The notes beneath the pieces were generated by a model. That model ran no database searches. It was not told the DNA's origin and was given only the letters and a program-made list of their open reading frames with translations. 64,000 nucleotides of DNA from Sulfuricurvum sp. (GTDB lineage Bacteria > Campylobacterota > Campylobacteria > Campylobacterales > Sulfurimonadaceae), in NCBI GenBank assembly GCA_020721585.1, contig DYMK01000001.1, positions 1-64,000 of the forward strand. Reading direction: 5' to 3'. Positions within the stretch are counted from its first letter, which is position 1. Every line of letters starts with the position of its first letter. The translations under genes were made by a program, and so were the position numbers. Below are positions 7,772 through 16,830 of the stretch, one piece after another.

Positions 7772-8665
7772 TTAAAATTTTTGAGTGGGTAGATGTTGTC
7801 CGATATAACCGATGTAGATTTTTTCATGTTTTTCAAAGTAGTGTATTCTGTATCCATCTGAGAAATTTTTGATATGTTTTTGAAAAAATTCTTTCCTTCC
7901 CTCTACGTAAAATTCTCTTAACTTTTTAAGCTTTGAATTTTGTTCTACACTTACACTTTCACCACTGGTTGTAAAATCAGTTAACGATTTTACCCCATTT
8001 TCAATATCTCTTAAAATAGATATGGCTTGGGAAAAAATAGTCGTATCCATATTTTTGATCTGTTTTTCTACGTCAGCACAAAAAATGATTTTAGTTTTGA
8101 AAAGTTCATCTTTTTTAGTCCAAAAATTGGATGGGGTAACCTCTAACCGTAGGCATTGTTCTAAAGCATCAAAAAAATCTTTGTGTGCTGCTATATGACT
8201 TAAAGTTGCAATATGTTTTACATCAATAGGTATACCATTTCGTTGAAGGTTAATGGATGAAGTATCCCACTTCCTATCGGATTGAAAACTAATAGCAACC
8301 GTTCCCCAAATATCGGCACACGCTAATCCGCCTAAAGTAGATTGAGCTTCAAAATGGTATTGAGGTTCGATTCTTTTCCCTAAGCTATCTATCTCGTCAT
8401 CATGGATGAGAGGGGATTGAATAATTTTGGTACTATCACTCAAGAATTTTTGTAAGCGTATTTTTTTATCTCTGTCGCGCATTTGCCCTAAAAATTGTCC
8501 AAATGAAGTATTGGGTAAAATTTCTAAGTCTTGAAAAGGGTGTTCCATTCTCATTTGCGTTAAACCACGTTCTTTCAAATCCTTCAAAATAATAAAAAAA
8601 GGTTCAAAAAAACCAATATCATTAAGTGGCAACGATAACTCATTAAATACCGAAAATTTTACCAT
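7772..8665 (-). CDS. Uncharacterised protein with RelE-like C-terminal tail, last gene of a three-gene island
   Basis: 297 residues. No full-length family recognised. The last 50 residues (REFYVEGRKEFFQKHIKNF then YRIHYFEKHEKIYIGYIGQH) read like the end of a RelE/HigB-type barrel: an amphipathic helix, then two strands ending in IGYIGQHL. The rest is mixed alpha/beta with no catalytic motif that I can name. The start overlaps the end of the ATPase gene by 7 bases, so the two are translated together. As the only member without an obvious regulatory or ATPase role, it is the best effector candidate. This is inference. Confidence 0.6.
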   Translation of the reverse strand: MVKFSVFNELSLPLNDIGFFEPFFIILKDLKERGLTQMRMEHPFQDLEILPNTSFGQFLGQMRDRDKKIRLQKFLSDSTKIIQSPLIHDDEIDSLGKRIEPQYHFEAQSTLGGLACADIWGTVAISFQSDRKWDTSSINLQRNGIPIDVKHIATLSHIAAHKDFFDALEQCLRLEVTPSNFWTKKDELFKTKIIFCADVEKQIKNMDTTIFSQAISILRDIENGVKSLTDFTTSGESVSVEQNSKLKKLREFYVEGRKEFFQKHIKNFSDGYRIHYFEKHEKIYIGYIGQHLPTQKF

Positions 8666-9783
8666 TCGATTAATGCATCCAAATCATCATCAAACTGATC
8701 GAAAAAACCTTTGGGATACGCATCAATACTCCCATTAGCATTAATATTGATTTCTTCCACCTTCGTCTCCATCGAATCACTTGTTTTACTAAAATAGTAA
8801 ACAACCGAATCTTCAGCCTTGAGAATACCCTGTTTAGTCGCTACTCGAATGGCATTGAGGAAATGGTCACTATGCGACTCCACAATGATTTGTACTCCAT
8901 TAGCAACGGCTAGAGCGCATAATTTGGCAATTTTGGATTGTCCTGCTGGATGGAGATGCGATTCGGGATTTTCGATAATAAGGAGATCATCGGGTTCGGC
9001 TTTGAGAATGGCAACGATGATGGGTAAAACATACGTTAAACCAAATCCTACATTGAGTGGACTATATTCGTTTGTTTTATTTTTACCATAAACATAAGCA
9101 TAAGTGAGATTTACTTGTTGTAGTTCATTATAAAGTTTGGCATTTACCTTTATACCACTGCTAATCTCTCCTAACCAAAGTGATACATTTTCTAAAAGTT
9201 GATTAGTTATTGCTTTTTCATGTCTTAAGGCTTCGATTTTAAGTTTTTGATGATGTTTTTCAGCTAGATAGTGAGCAGTATATTCTCCCTGTATGCCTAT
9301 ATTATTTTTAGAAATATGTTCATCGGATACCGTATACAATATATTTGGTGCAATTCTATCGGTAGTGATATATTGAAAAGTGGAATCAAAAAAAATATTA
9401 AAATCGAGTTTATCACTATTATAATCGTTAGATACTATCTTTAATGTCTCATACTCAAAAATTAAGTTACATTTCACATCGCGCTCTAGCAGGATTGAGT
9501 CGTAACGAAAAATAGATATTTCTATATTTTCTTTAAATGCATCCTCATATAGAATATCTTTTTTGTTACCAAGACGCACATAGCTATCATTGATATTTAC
9601 ACAATTTGTATCTCCATAATTTAAAAAAAGCTTATTTTCATTTTGCTTAAGTAAGAGAAGAGCTTGAATAAATGTTGATTTCCCACTGCTATTCACTCCC
9701 GTAATAAGCGTAAGTCCTTTTAAATCTATTTGAATATCTCTAAGCGATTTAAAATTTTTAATTGTTACTTTTTCAATCTTCAT
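8659..9783 (-). CDS. AAA/ABC-type ATPase with DUF3696-like C-terminus
   Basis: 374 residues. The fold is that of SMC-like single-protein ATPases: KIEKVTIKNFKSLRDIQIDL at the N-terminus, Walker A GVNSSGKST near residue 29, signature-like SPLNVGFGLTYVLPI near 245, Walker B DDLLIIENPESHLHPAGQ near 265, and the switch His in IIVESHSDHFLNAIR near 300. The end, AYPKGFFDQFDDDLD, is characteristic of DUF3696 proteins. Such ATPases occur in several defence systems. It sits between the DUF262 gene (11-base overlap) and the RelE-tail gene (7-base overlap), and is AT-richer than its surroundings. Confidence 0.85.
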   Translation of the reverse strand: MKIEKVTIKNFKSLRDIQIDLKGLTLITGVNSSGKSTFIQALLLLKQNENKLFLNYGDTNCVNINDSYVRLGNKKDILYEDAFKENIEISIFRYDSILLERDVKCNLIFEYETLKIVSNDYNSDKLDFNIFFDSTFQYITTDRIAPNILYTVSDEHISKNNIGIQGEYTAHYLAEKHHQKLKIEALRHEKAITNQLLENVSLWLGEISSGIKVNAKLYNELQQVNLTYAYVYGKNKTNEYSPLNVGFGLTYVLPIIVAILKAEPDDLLIIENPESHLHPAGQSKIAKLCALAVANGVQIIVESHSDHFLNAIRVATKQGILKAEDSVVYYFSKTSDSMETKVEEININANGSIDAYPKGFFDQFDDDLDALIEW

Positions 9784-10903
9784 TTAAAACCTCTTTTATC
9801 AACTCATTCATAATTTTAAATCGTGTTTCTACAGCACCTTTACCACTTGTACCTTTGGTAATTGCATTGGTAAACTCGCTTTGTTCATCTTTTAAAAGTT
9901 CTAAAAACTTATTTAAAAACAAAGATTTTCTTTCTAAAAACTTCTCTCTATTTTCAATATTACTAAAACAAACTGTAATAACATCAAATAAAGAACGATT
10001 CAGTGATTTAGTCTTATGTTCATCAGCAATTGAACGACTAAAACGATGACCTTCTCCCAAAACTTCTTCTGAAAATTCAAGTGTTTCTAAAAAATCTTTT
10101 TTAAGATTTGTTAGAAGTACCTCATCTTTTATCTTATCTAGCTTATCCATACTATCGTCCAGGAATTCACCCATATTATTAAATGCGAACTCTTGATAAA
10201 ACGGCAATTTAAAAGCAACAAATCTTAATACCAATTCCCTATCTGACATACGGTTTGATTTAAGATCTACAATAGTTTTGAAGACTTCACTCTCGGCAAT
10301 ATCTTTGAGAAACTGCACACCTTTTCCACCTTGGTTGAGTGCTTGTCGTATCTCTTGGGCATTAAGGACAAGTCCACCTGTGTTAATGCGATGAAAAATG
10401 GAATAGCGAACTTTTTTGGGAGTTTGAGCTTCTATTTGATAGGTGTTGATTTGTGTCTCATCAAGAATTCTTTTAAATCCTCGTTCTAAATTATCATAGG
10501 ATTTTCCATCTAATTCATGTAAAAATTCTAAATTATGTAGTTTTAATCGCTTCTCGTTATCAACCATAAATTTTTTGATACTTGAAAGTCTTTGTAGTCC
10601 ATCTACAACAATCCATTTATCAGGATTGCTTACATCAAAATAAAAAATTGGCAAAGGAAGTTTCAATAAAATAGATTCAATCAATCGACTCATTTTGCTT
10701 TTATCCCATAAATCCGCATTTCTTTGAAACTCTGGGTTTAAATCAATCTCATCATATTTCAATCTATCAACCAAACTTGACAAAGCAATGACTCTATTGT
10801 TGATACTAATATCTTTAGTCGAAAATGGATTTGTAATTACATTATCACTTTCGTACTCATTTTCTCCACTATTTTCTATGTCATCATTGGGAAGTATGCT
10901 CAT
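9773..10903 (-). CDS. DUF262 (ParB/GmrS-like nuclease-fold) protein
   Basis: 376 residues. The N-terminal half carries DUF262 marks: LNPEFQRNADLWD near residue 57, KLPLPIFYFD near 85, and the DGLQRLSSI motif near 100 that is part of the ParB-like nucleotide-binding/nuclease site; FHRINTGGLVLNAQEIR near 175 is also typical. The C-terminal half is helical and I see no DUF1524/HNH motif, so it is not a complete GmrSD enzyme. It is the first gene of the three-gene island; the start ATG at 10903 has AAGGA about 10 bases upstream. A nuclease or sensor role in defence is inferred from the family. Confidence 0.83.
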   Translation of the reverse strand: MSILPNDDIENSGENEYESDNVITNPFSTKDISINNRVIALSSLVDRLKYDEIDLNPEFQRNADLWDKSKMSRLIESILLKLPLPIFYFDVSNPDKWIVVDGLQRLSSIKKFMVDNEKRLKLHNLEFLHELDGKSYDNLERGFKRILDETQINTYQIEAQTPKKVRYSIFHRINTGGLVLNAQEIRQALNQGGKGVQFLKDIAESEVFKTIVDLKSNRMSDRELVLRFVAFKLPFYQEFAFNNMGEFLDDSMDKLDKIKDEVLLTNLKKDFLETLEFSEEVLGEGHRFSRSIADEHKTKSLNRSLFDVITVCFSNIENREKFLERKSLFLNKFLELLKDEQSEFTNAITKGTSGKGAVETRFKIMNELIKEVLNED

Positions 10904-10983
10904 TCTTATCCATTCCTTTTTAGCTAAGACGAAAAAATACGGTTGTGGTATTTTCCTGTCCCCTTTTTGTCACCAAAGTATAC

Positions 10984-10989
10984 TATAAT
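10984..10989 (+). promoter_or_regulatory. Candidate -10 box for ppk
   Basis: A perfect TATAAT lies 37 bases before the chosen ppk start, in the divergent gap between the DUF262 gene and ppk. No good -35 is present at the right spacing, which is common in Campylobacterota. Confidence 0.5.
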
Positions 10990-11026
10990 CGCGCCAACAC
11001 AAAACGTAGGAAATGAGCTTTTACCC

Positions 11027-13126
11027 ATGGAAACCAATTTAAAAGACCCTTCACTCTACATCAACCGTGAGCTTTCATGGTTGCACTTTAATACCCGCGT
11101 TTTAGGGCAAGCGCAAGATGAGTCACTCCCTTTGTTGGAACGGCTGAAATTTTTGGCGATTTACGGTACCAACTTGGATGAATTTTATATGATCCGTGTG
11201 GCGGGTTTGAAAAAACTCTTTAGCGCAGGGGTCAATGTTTCGGGGGCGGATCAACTCACCCCTTTGTACCAATTACGGGAGATTCGTACCTATTTGCACG
11301 CTGAGCAACAAATTGTTGAGGAGTGTTTGTTGGGCATTATGGATGCGTTGGAAGCGGAGGGGATTTTTTTCAAATCGTATGAAGAGGTGACCCCAGAGGA
11401 ACAACGCTATTTGGATCGCTATTTTCGGGAAAATATCTATTCGGTCATTGTCCCCATCGCCATTGACACCACTCACCCTTTTCCCCATCTTAATAATTTG
11501 GGCTTTGGGCAGATTGTCAAATTACGTGACAAAGAAAATCCGACTGTGGAGCGGTATGGATTGATCCGTATTCCCCGTGTTTTACCCCGTTTTGTTGACA
11601 TCGACAATCGTATCTATATCCCCATTGGTAGTATTGTAGCTCGACATATTGATGATCTTTTCCCGGGATATGAGTTGCTTAAATTTTCGGCGTTTCGGGT
11701 GACGCGTAATGCCGATATTGCCATGGAGGAAGAGGAAGCTGATGATTTTATGGAGATGCTTGAAGAGGGGTTAAAACTGCGTAAAAAAGGGGAGTTGGTA
11801 CGCTTGGAACTTAGCAACCATGCCGATGATGATTTGCTGAATTTTTTCAATCGTCATGCCAATGTCTTCAAAGACGATATTTACCGTTTTCAAACGTACC
11901 TCAACCTTGGGGCGTTGTGGCAAGTGGTGGGGAACAAAGATTTCGCCCATCTCACCAGTCCCAGTTTTAAACCACGTAATCTTCCACCGCTGACATCGGA
12001 TGAGAATTTGTATGCCATTTTGGACAAACAAGATTTGGTCATTTTTCACCCTTTTGAGAGTTTTGAACCCGTCGTTCGTCTCATCCAAACCGCTGCCAAA
12101 GACCCCGATGTGGTCTCCATTCGGATGACGTTGTACCGTTCTGGCTCCAAATCGGTGATCGTTCAATCGCTGATTGCTGCGGCAGAAGCTGGCAAGCAAG
12201 TGACGGTCATGGTGGAACTTAAAGCCCGTTTTGATGAGGAGAACAATCTTATCTGGGCAAAAGCGTTGGAAAATGCAGGAGCGCACGTTATTTATGGTAT
12301 CTCAGGGTTTAAAGTCCATGCCAAAGCCGCGCTTATTACCCGTCGTGTCGATGGGAAGCTCAAACAATACGGTCACCTCGCCACGGGGAACTATAATCCC
12401 TCCACTGCTACGGTCTATACCGATATTAGTTACATGACCTCCAACGATGCCATTACCCACGATATGACCCGTTTTTTCCATTTCTTGACCGGATTTAGTA
12501 AAAAAGGGAAACTCCACGAACTCTACATGGCACCCACCCAAATCAAACCCAAAATCCTCTCTCTGATTCACAATGAGATGCGTATGGGAGTCGAGGGGGC
12601 GATTATCGCCAAGATGAATGCGTTGGTCGATGAAGACATTATCAAAGCGTTGTACAAAGCCTCCCAAGCGGGGGTTAAAATCCAACTTATCATCCGTGGA
12701 GTGTGTTGTCTGCGTCCTCAGGTTGCGGGGGTGAGTGAGAATATTCGTGTCATCTCGATCATTGGGAAATACCTCGAACACGCCCGAATTTTTTATTTTA
12801 AACACTCAACGCCCCAAACGTATATCTCCAGTGCCGATTGGATGCCCCGTAATTTGATGCGTCGTATTGAGTTGCTCACCCCCATTGCGGGAGAAGAGGC
12901 ATCGGCGAAATTGATCCAAATTTTGCACTTGCAACTCTCAGATAATGTCTTAGCGCATGAACTTCAAAGTGATGGAACCTACCAAAAAGTTCCTCATGAA
13001 GATCAGAATCGGATTAATTCCCATAAAATCATTGAAACCACCACCAATAAAGTATATAATTCAGCCAAAAAACAAGCTCCCAACTACGTGCAACAACTCA
13101 CCTCACGTCTGTTTAAAGAGAGCTAA
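11027..13126 (+). CDS. ppk: Polyphosphate kinase 1
   Basis: 699 residues. It polymerises the terminal phosphate of ATP into polyphosphate. The start was set at METNLKDPSLYINRELSW because YINRELSWLHFN is the conserved PPK1 N-terminus; the frame is open further upstream, but that part would overlap the promoter. Seen: the N and head domains, the PLD-like catalytic domains with the phosphorylated His in GISGFKVHAKAALI and the second conserved His in EHARIFYFKHS, and MPRNLMRRIEL near the end. It opens a plus-strand group with the gamma carbonic anhydrase and TRIC-like genes. Confidence 0.95.
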   Translation: METNLKDPSLYINRELSWLHFNTRVLGQAQDESLPLLERLKFLAIYGTNLDEFYMIRVAGLKKLFSAGVNVSGADQLTPLYQLREIRTYLHAEQQIVEECLLGIMDALEAEGIFFKSYEEVTPEEQRYLDRYFRENIYSVIVPIAIDTTHPFPHLNNLGFGQIVKLRDKENPTVERYGLIRIPRVLPRFVDIDNRIYIPIGSIVARHIDDLFPGYELLKFSAFRVTRNADIAMEEEEADDFMEMLEEGLKLRKKGELVRLELSNHADDDLLNFFNRHANVFKDDIYRFQTYLNLGALWQVVGNKDFAHLTSPSFKPRNLPPLTSDENLYAILDKQDLVIFHPFESFEPVVRLIQTAAKDPDVVSIRMTLYRSGSKSVIVQSLIAAAEAGKQVTVMVELKARFDEENNLIWAKALENAGAHVIYGISGFKVHAKAALITRRVDGKLKQYGHLATGNYNPSTATVYTDISYMTSNDAITHDMTRFFHFLTGFSKKGKLHELYMAPTQIKPKILSLIHNEMRMGVEGAIIAKMNALVDEDIIKALYKASQAGVKIQLIIRGVCCLRPQVAGVSENIRVISIIGKYLEHARIFYFKHSTPQTYISSADWMPRNLMRRIELLTPIAGEEASAKLIQILHLQLSDNVLAHELQSDGTYQKVPHEDQNRINSHKIIETTTNKVYNSAKKQAPNYVQQLTSRLFKES

Positions 13127-13142
13127 ACCTAAAGGATTGTCG

Positions 13143-13676
13143 ATGATAAGTAACTATTTGCATTATAGCCCTACGGTGGGTGAGCGTGTTTGGATCGCCC
13201 CCTCAGCCGATGTGATCGGTCGAGTCACGATGGGGGAAGATGTGGGAATTTGGTTTGGGGTCGTCATTCGCGGCGATGTGCATCGTATCGTTATTGGGGA
13301 TCGTAGCAATATTCAAGATCTCAGCATGGTACACGTAACCCACCACAAATTAGAGGATGAAAGCGATGGGTATCCCACGATCATCGGTAATGATGTCACT
13401 GTGGGTCATCGGGTGATGTTGCATGGGTGTACCATTGAAGATGCCTGTTTGATCGGGATGTCAGCGACCATTCTCGATGGTGCAGTAATCGGTAAAGAGT
13501 CCATTGTCGGAGCGGGAGCATTGGTCACCAAAAATAAAGTCTTCCCTCCCCGAAGCCTCATCATGGGAAGTCCTGCAAAAGTCGTCCGAGAACTGACCGA
13601 CGAAGAGGTCGCTGAATTGTATGCTTCCGCCAAACGTTATGTGAGCTTCAAAGAGAATTATCGCGTTGCCCTTTGA
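13143..13676 (+). CDS. Gamma-class carbonic anhydrase family protein
   Basis: 177 residues. The chosen ATG is preceded by AAAGGA; the longer open frame reads back inside ppk and is not coding. The sequence is a left-handed beta-helix of hexapeptide repeats (IGRVTMGEDVGIWFGVVIRG, IGDRSNIQD) with the metal-binding His residues in MVHVTHHK and in VGHRVMLHGC. Members include carbonic anhydrase-like and YrdA/PaaY-like proteins, so activity should not be assumed. Zinc binding is likely. Confidence 0.88.
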   Translation: MISNYLHYSPTVGERVWIAPSADVIGRVTMGEDVGIWFGVVIRGDVHRIVIGDRSNIQDLSMVHVTHHKLEDESDGYPTIIGNDVTVGHRVMLHGCTIEDACLIGMSATILDGAVIGKESIVGAGALVTKNKVFPPRSLIMGSPAKVVRELTDEEVAELYASAKRYVSFKENYRVAL

Positions 13677-14292
13677 GTTTAATCTTGTCGTTATCGCTGA
13701 CATTTTTGGGATTATCGCCTTTGCATTGAGCGGGTTTGTGGTGGGCGTTCGCCATAAACTTGATCTCTTGGGGCTGTTTATCGCATCTGCTTTGACCGCA
13801 TTAGGGGGTGGCGTGGTTCGGGATGTGATTTTGAACCGTACCCCCTTTGCGTTTAACGAATATTACCCCTCACTGACCGTATTTCTGACCCTTTTTATCG
13901 CCTTTTTGTTTCGTCAACATCTCAAAGCAAAGCTCGAACGCCAATGGATTTTTGTCATCTCCGACACCATCGGTTTGGTCGCGTTTAGCCTCACTGGGGC
14001 GTTGCTTGCGATGGATACAGGGTTTAATTTTTTTGGGGTGATTATGCTAAGTTTCCTCACAGCAGTGGGGGGAGGGGTGTTACGCGACACGATGATCAAC
14101 CAAGTCCCCGCCGTCCTTATCAGCGATTTTTACGGTTCCATTGCCCTCATTGTCGCGGTTTTGGTTCTTTTGGCGCACGCTTTTTGGATCATCAACCCTC
14201 TGAGTGTCGCCCTTATCGCCATCTTTGCCATCACCTTACGTCTTTTAGCGTATACCAAACAGTGGCATTTACCGAGATTGGAGATTCGATAG
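13666..14292 (+). CDS. TRIC-like / UPF0126 membrane protein
   Basis: 208 residues, seven predicted membrane helices arranged as two similar halves: ADIFGIIAFALSGFVVGVRH with LGGGVVRDVIL near residue 45, and SDTIGLVAFSLTGALLAMD with VGGGVLRDTMIN near residue 135. The paired GGG-V-R-D motifs are the mark of UPF0126 proteins, the prokaryotic relatives of TRIC cation channels. The best start is a TTG at 13666 that overlaps the end of the carbonic anhydrase gene, with AAGAGA upstream. Ion selectivity cannot be told from sequence. Confidence 0.85.
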   Translation: MPFEFNLVVIADIFGIIAFALSGFVVGVRHKLDLLGLFIASALTALGGGVVRDVILNRTPFAFNEYYPSLTVFLTLFIAFLFRQHLKAKLERQWIFVISDTIGLVAFSLTGALLAMDTGFNFFGVIMLSFLTAVGGGVLRDTMINQVPAVLISDFYGSIALIVAVLVLLAHAFWIINPLSVALIAIFAITLRLLAYTKQWHLPRLEIR

Positions 14293-14315
14293 TATGGATA
14301 CCATAAAACACTATT

Positions 14316-16256
14316 TCAAGGAAATGAGTCGCCATTTTTTTGGAGCATTCTAAAAAAATCCTCTTCACAAAGGGGTTTGGAAAAATAGTATCCTTGAATC
14401 GTGTCACACCCTTTGGTTTTTAAATACTCCATTTGATACTGATGTTCAACCCCCTCAGCAACAATATGCAAACGCAATGCTTTTCCCATCGCAATGATGG
14501 TATTCACTAAAATACTGCTGTTATCCCCCTGTAGGGTAATGTCATCCACAAAGCTTTTGTCGATTTTTAACGAACCAATGGGCAATTTTTGCAAATACGA
14601 TAAAGAAGAATAGCCTGTTCCAAAATCATCAATACAAATATGAATTCCCAATCCTTGAATATTTTCAAGCATCTCCAAAGTCGCTTCCAAATAATCCACC
14701 ATAACGCTTTCGGTGATTTCAATGGAGAATAATTGGGGGTCTATTCCATACACATCAATCAGTACTTTGAGTTCTTCATATAACAAAAGATTTTGAAACT
14801 GTTTGGTAGAGACATTGCACGCAATTTGAACATCGGTATAACACTGATCCATCAAGCGTCGGATCATCCGTAAGGTCTCTTCGATAATCCATTTACCCAA
14901 TTTAACAATAAATCCCGTATTTTCGGCAATGTGGATAAAGTTATCCGGACTAATAAGCCCTTTAAGGGGGTGTTCCCATCGGATTAATGCTTCTGCACCC
15001 ATGATTTTTCCGGTTGCGATGTCAACTTTGGGTTGATAATATAAGACAAATTCTCCCGCGTGCAGACCCCGATACATATCATTGGCGATTTCCACTTCTT
15101 TGTGAATTTTTTGATTTAGTGAGGCGGTAAAAAAACTAAATCGGTCTCTCCCCTCCCCTTTTGCCTTATACATCGCAATATCGGCAAATCGGAGTAACTC
15201 ATCCACATTGTGCGTATCATCGGGATACAACGCCACCCCAATACTCACAGAAAGTCGTAAAAAGTGGGTTTCAACAACCCATTCATGATGAAACAAGCTT
15301 AAAATCTCCATGAGGATACGTTCCAATGCACTTTGATCATCAAAGTCATTCACAATCACGATAAATTCATCTCCACCGATACGAGAGACAATGTCATTGG
15401 TATTGACAATCGCCAGTAACTTTTTCGCGACATCCACCAAAAGGGTATCTCCCACAGAATGCCCAAGGGTATCATTGACGTTTTTAAAATGGTCTAAATC
15501 CAAACACAATACCGCAAAGGGGCGATGGTAGCGTCGCGCATTGGAAACAATAAAATTCAGCTGCGCATGGAGATTGTAACGATTTGGAAGTCCCGTAAGG
15601 GTGTCATGTAATGAGGTGTAATTTAACTCTTCATTCAAACCTGAAATTTGTTTTTCGGACTGGATCAATTTCACACTGTACTCAATGTGCAATTTAATAA
15701 TATAACCAAGGATAAGCACTTCAATCAACACCCATAGCGTATGTAATGCAACAATAGAAAAACCACCCCCATAATTGAAAATCATCACGGGCATCTCAAA
15801 CAAAGAAATATCATACATTTGAAGATAATTAAACACAAGATGATGGATCAGCGTCGTTGCAGCTGCAACAAAAACAGGCACCACATCTTTATACAACGTC
15901 AAAATTCCCATCGCGATAAAAATATGGAAGTGCATCTCAATGCGCCCAAAATGTTGTTGAATAAATACCACTGAAAAGAGCATCAATCCTACCGCGACCA
16001 AAGCACGCATCGTCTGCGTCCCTTTAAAGGAGGGATAAAGGGCTAAGAGCGGAAGGGTAATCATCCCACCACTGATAAAACCATACCAGTAGGTGTGATA
16101 GGTAATGGAGGTAACAAAGGTGGCAACAATCCAGTGAAGTGCTAGCAACACCAACATCACTTGATCGGCTTGCACGAAATGGTCTTGAAAACTTTTACGT
16201 GCAAACATAGGTATCCGAGGAAATGTCACTAATTGCTCAAGAATACTTCTCTTCAT
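14316..16256 (-). CDS. Membrane-bound GGDEF-EAL protein (cyclic di-GMP turnover)
   Basis: 646 residues. Residues about 30-200 form six or so membrane helices with conserved His-containing segments (RIEMHFHIFIAMGILTLY, ATTLIHHLVFNYLQ), a sensor type also seen in front of chemoreceptors. The GGDEF domain (about 215-375) has an intact RIGGDEF, but the inhibitory site upstream reads NTND instead of RxxD. The EAL domain (about 390-635) has EALIRW, EITESVM, DDFGTGYSSLSYL, KIDKSFVDD and AEGVE, so both synthesis and hydrolysis are possible. The gene stands alone, convergent with the TRIC-like gene. Confidence 0.92.
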   Translation of the reverse strand: MKRSILEQLVTFPRIPMFARKSFQDHFVQADQVMLVLLALHWIVATFVTSITYHTYWYGFISGGMITLPLLALYPSFKGTQTMRALVAVGLMLFSVVFIQQHFGRIEMHFHIFIAMGILTLYKDVVPVFVAAATTLIHHLVFNYLQMYDISLFEMPVMIFNYGGGFSIVALHTLWVLIEVLILGYIIKLHIEYSVKLIQSEKQISGLNEELNYTSLHDTLTGLPNRYNLHAQLNFIVSNARRYHRPFAVLCLDLDHFKNVNDTLGHSVGDTLLVDVAKKLLAIVNTNDIVSRIGGDEFIVIVNDFDDQSALERILMEILSLFHHEWVVETHFLRLSVSIGVALYPDDTHNVDELLRFADIAMYKAKGEGRDRFSFFTASLNQKIHKEVEIANDMYRGLHAGEFVLYYQPKVDIATGKIMGAEALIRWEHPLKGLISPDNFIHIAENTGFIVKLGKWIIEETLRMIRRLMDQCYTDVQIACNVSTKQFQNLLLYEELKVLIDVYGIDPQLFSIEITESVMVDYLEATLEMLENIQGLGIHICIDDFGTGYSSLSYLQKLPIGSLKIDKSFVDDITLQGDNSSILVNTIIAMGKALRLHIVAEGVEHQYQMEYLKTKGCDTIQGYYFSKPLCEEDFFRMLQKNGDSFP

Positions 16257-16400
16257 TACAATCCATACGTTCTATTTTCTTTATCTTAGCATAAAAATTT
16301 TCAATATTCTAATCCTACGTGATAAAGTGAAAATCCAGGGGGAGGAGGAGAACAGTTTTTCCCCACAAAGAGGGGCAAACAAGAGGAAAAAACTTCCCTA

Positions 16401-16697
16401 TTAATCGGAAAGTTTGTAAATTAATCGTCCTGCATATTCCATGTAGAGACTTTTTTTATGCAGATCAATTTCAGCCTGATTCATGAGTGCATACGTATCA
16501 ATAATACGATTTAACTCCTCTTCATCATACTGTTGCATCAACATTTTTTCCATAACGGCGATTTTGGTCATAATCTCATCAAAATCATAGTGATACAAAT
16601 CTTCACTCACTTGCTTGGCGATATCCCAATATTTGGACTGGGGAGTACCGCCAAAAATATCACTTTCATCTTCAAATAATGCTTCAAATCTTGACAT
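16401..16697 (-). CDS. Small acidic protein of unknown function
   Basis: 98 residues, helical and acidic, no membrane segment or signal peptide. The start MSRFEALFEDESDIFGG has an AAAGGAG upstream. It contains two aromatic-rich helices (KYWDIAKQVSEDLYHYDFDE, LYMEYAGRLIYKLSD). I do not recognise a family; it looks like a conserved cytosolic Campylobacterota protein. It lies alone between the GGDEF-EAL gene and the terminator of the oor operon. Confidence 0.65.
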   Translation of the reverse strand: MSRFEALFEDESDIFGGTPQSKYWDIAKQVSEDLYHYDFDEIMTKIAVMEKMLMQQYDEEELNRIIDTYALMNQAEIDLHKKSLYMEYAGRLIYKLSD

Positions 16698-16810
16698 TAT
16701 AAACTCCTTTTAAATTGCGATAGCGTATCTTACTGCGCATGAAGCGCGACACCGTATCTTTTGATTAACCGTATTTTATAAAAAATGGTATAGATTAAAG
16801 AAAGAGGAAA

Positions 16811-16828
16811 TTTCCGCCGAAGCGGAAA
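16811..16828 (-). terminator. UUCG-loop terminator of the oorDABC operon
   Basis: Read on the minus strand: TTTCCGC, loop TTCG, GCGGAAA, then TTTCCTCTTT, starting 3 bases after the oorC stop. A 7-bp perfect stem closed by a cUUCGg tetraloop and followed by a T-rich stretch is a strong intrinsic terminator. Confidence 0.8.
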
Positions 16829-16830
16829 AA

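Noticed and set aside
12957-13142. Longer gamma carbonic anhydrase gene starting inside ppk
   Set aside because: The added residues are a shadow of ppk, and the ATG at 13143 has a proper ribosome site and the family N-terminus.
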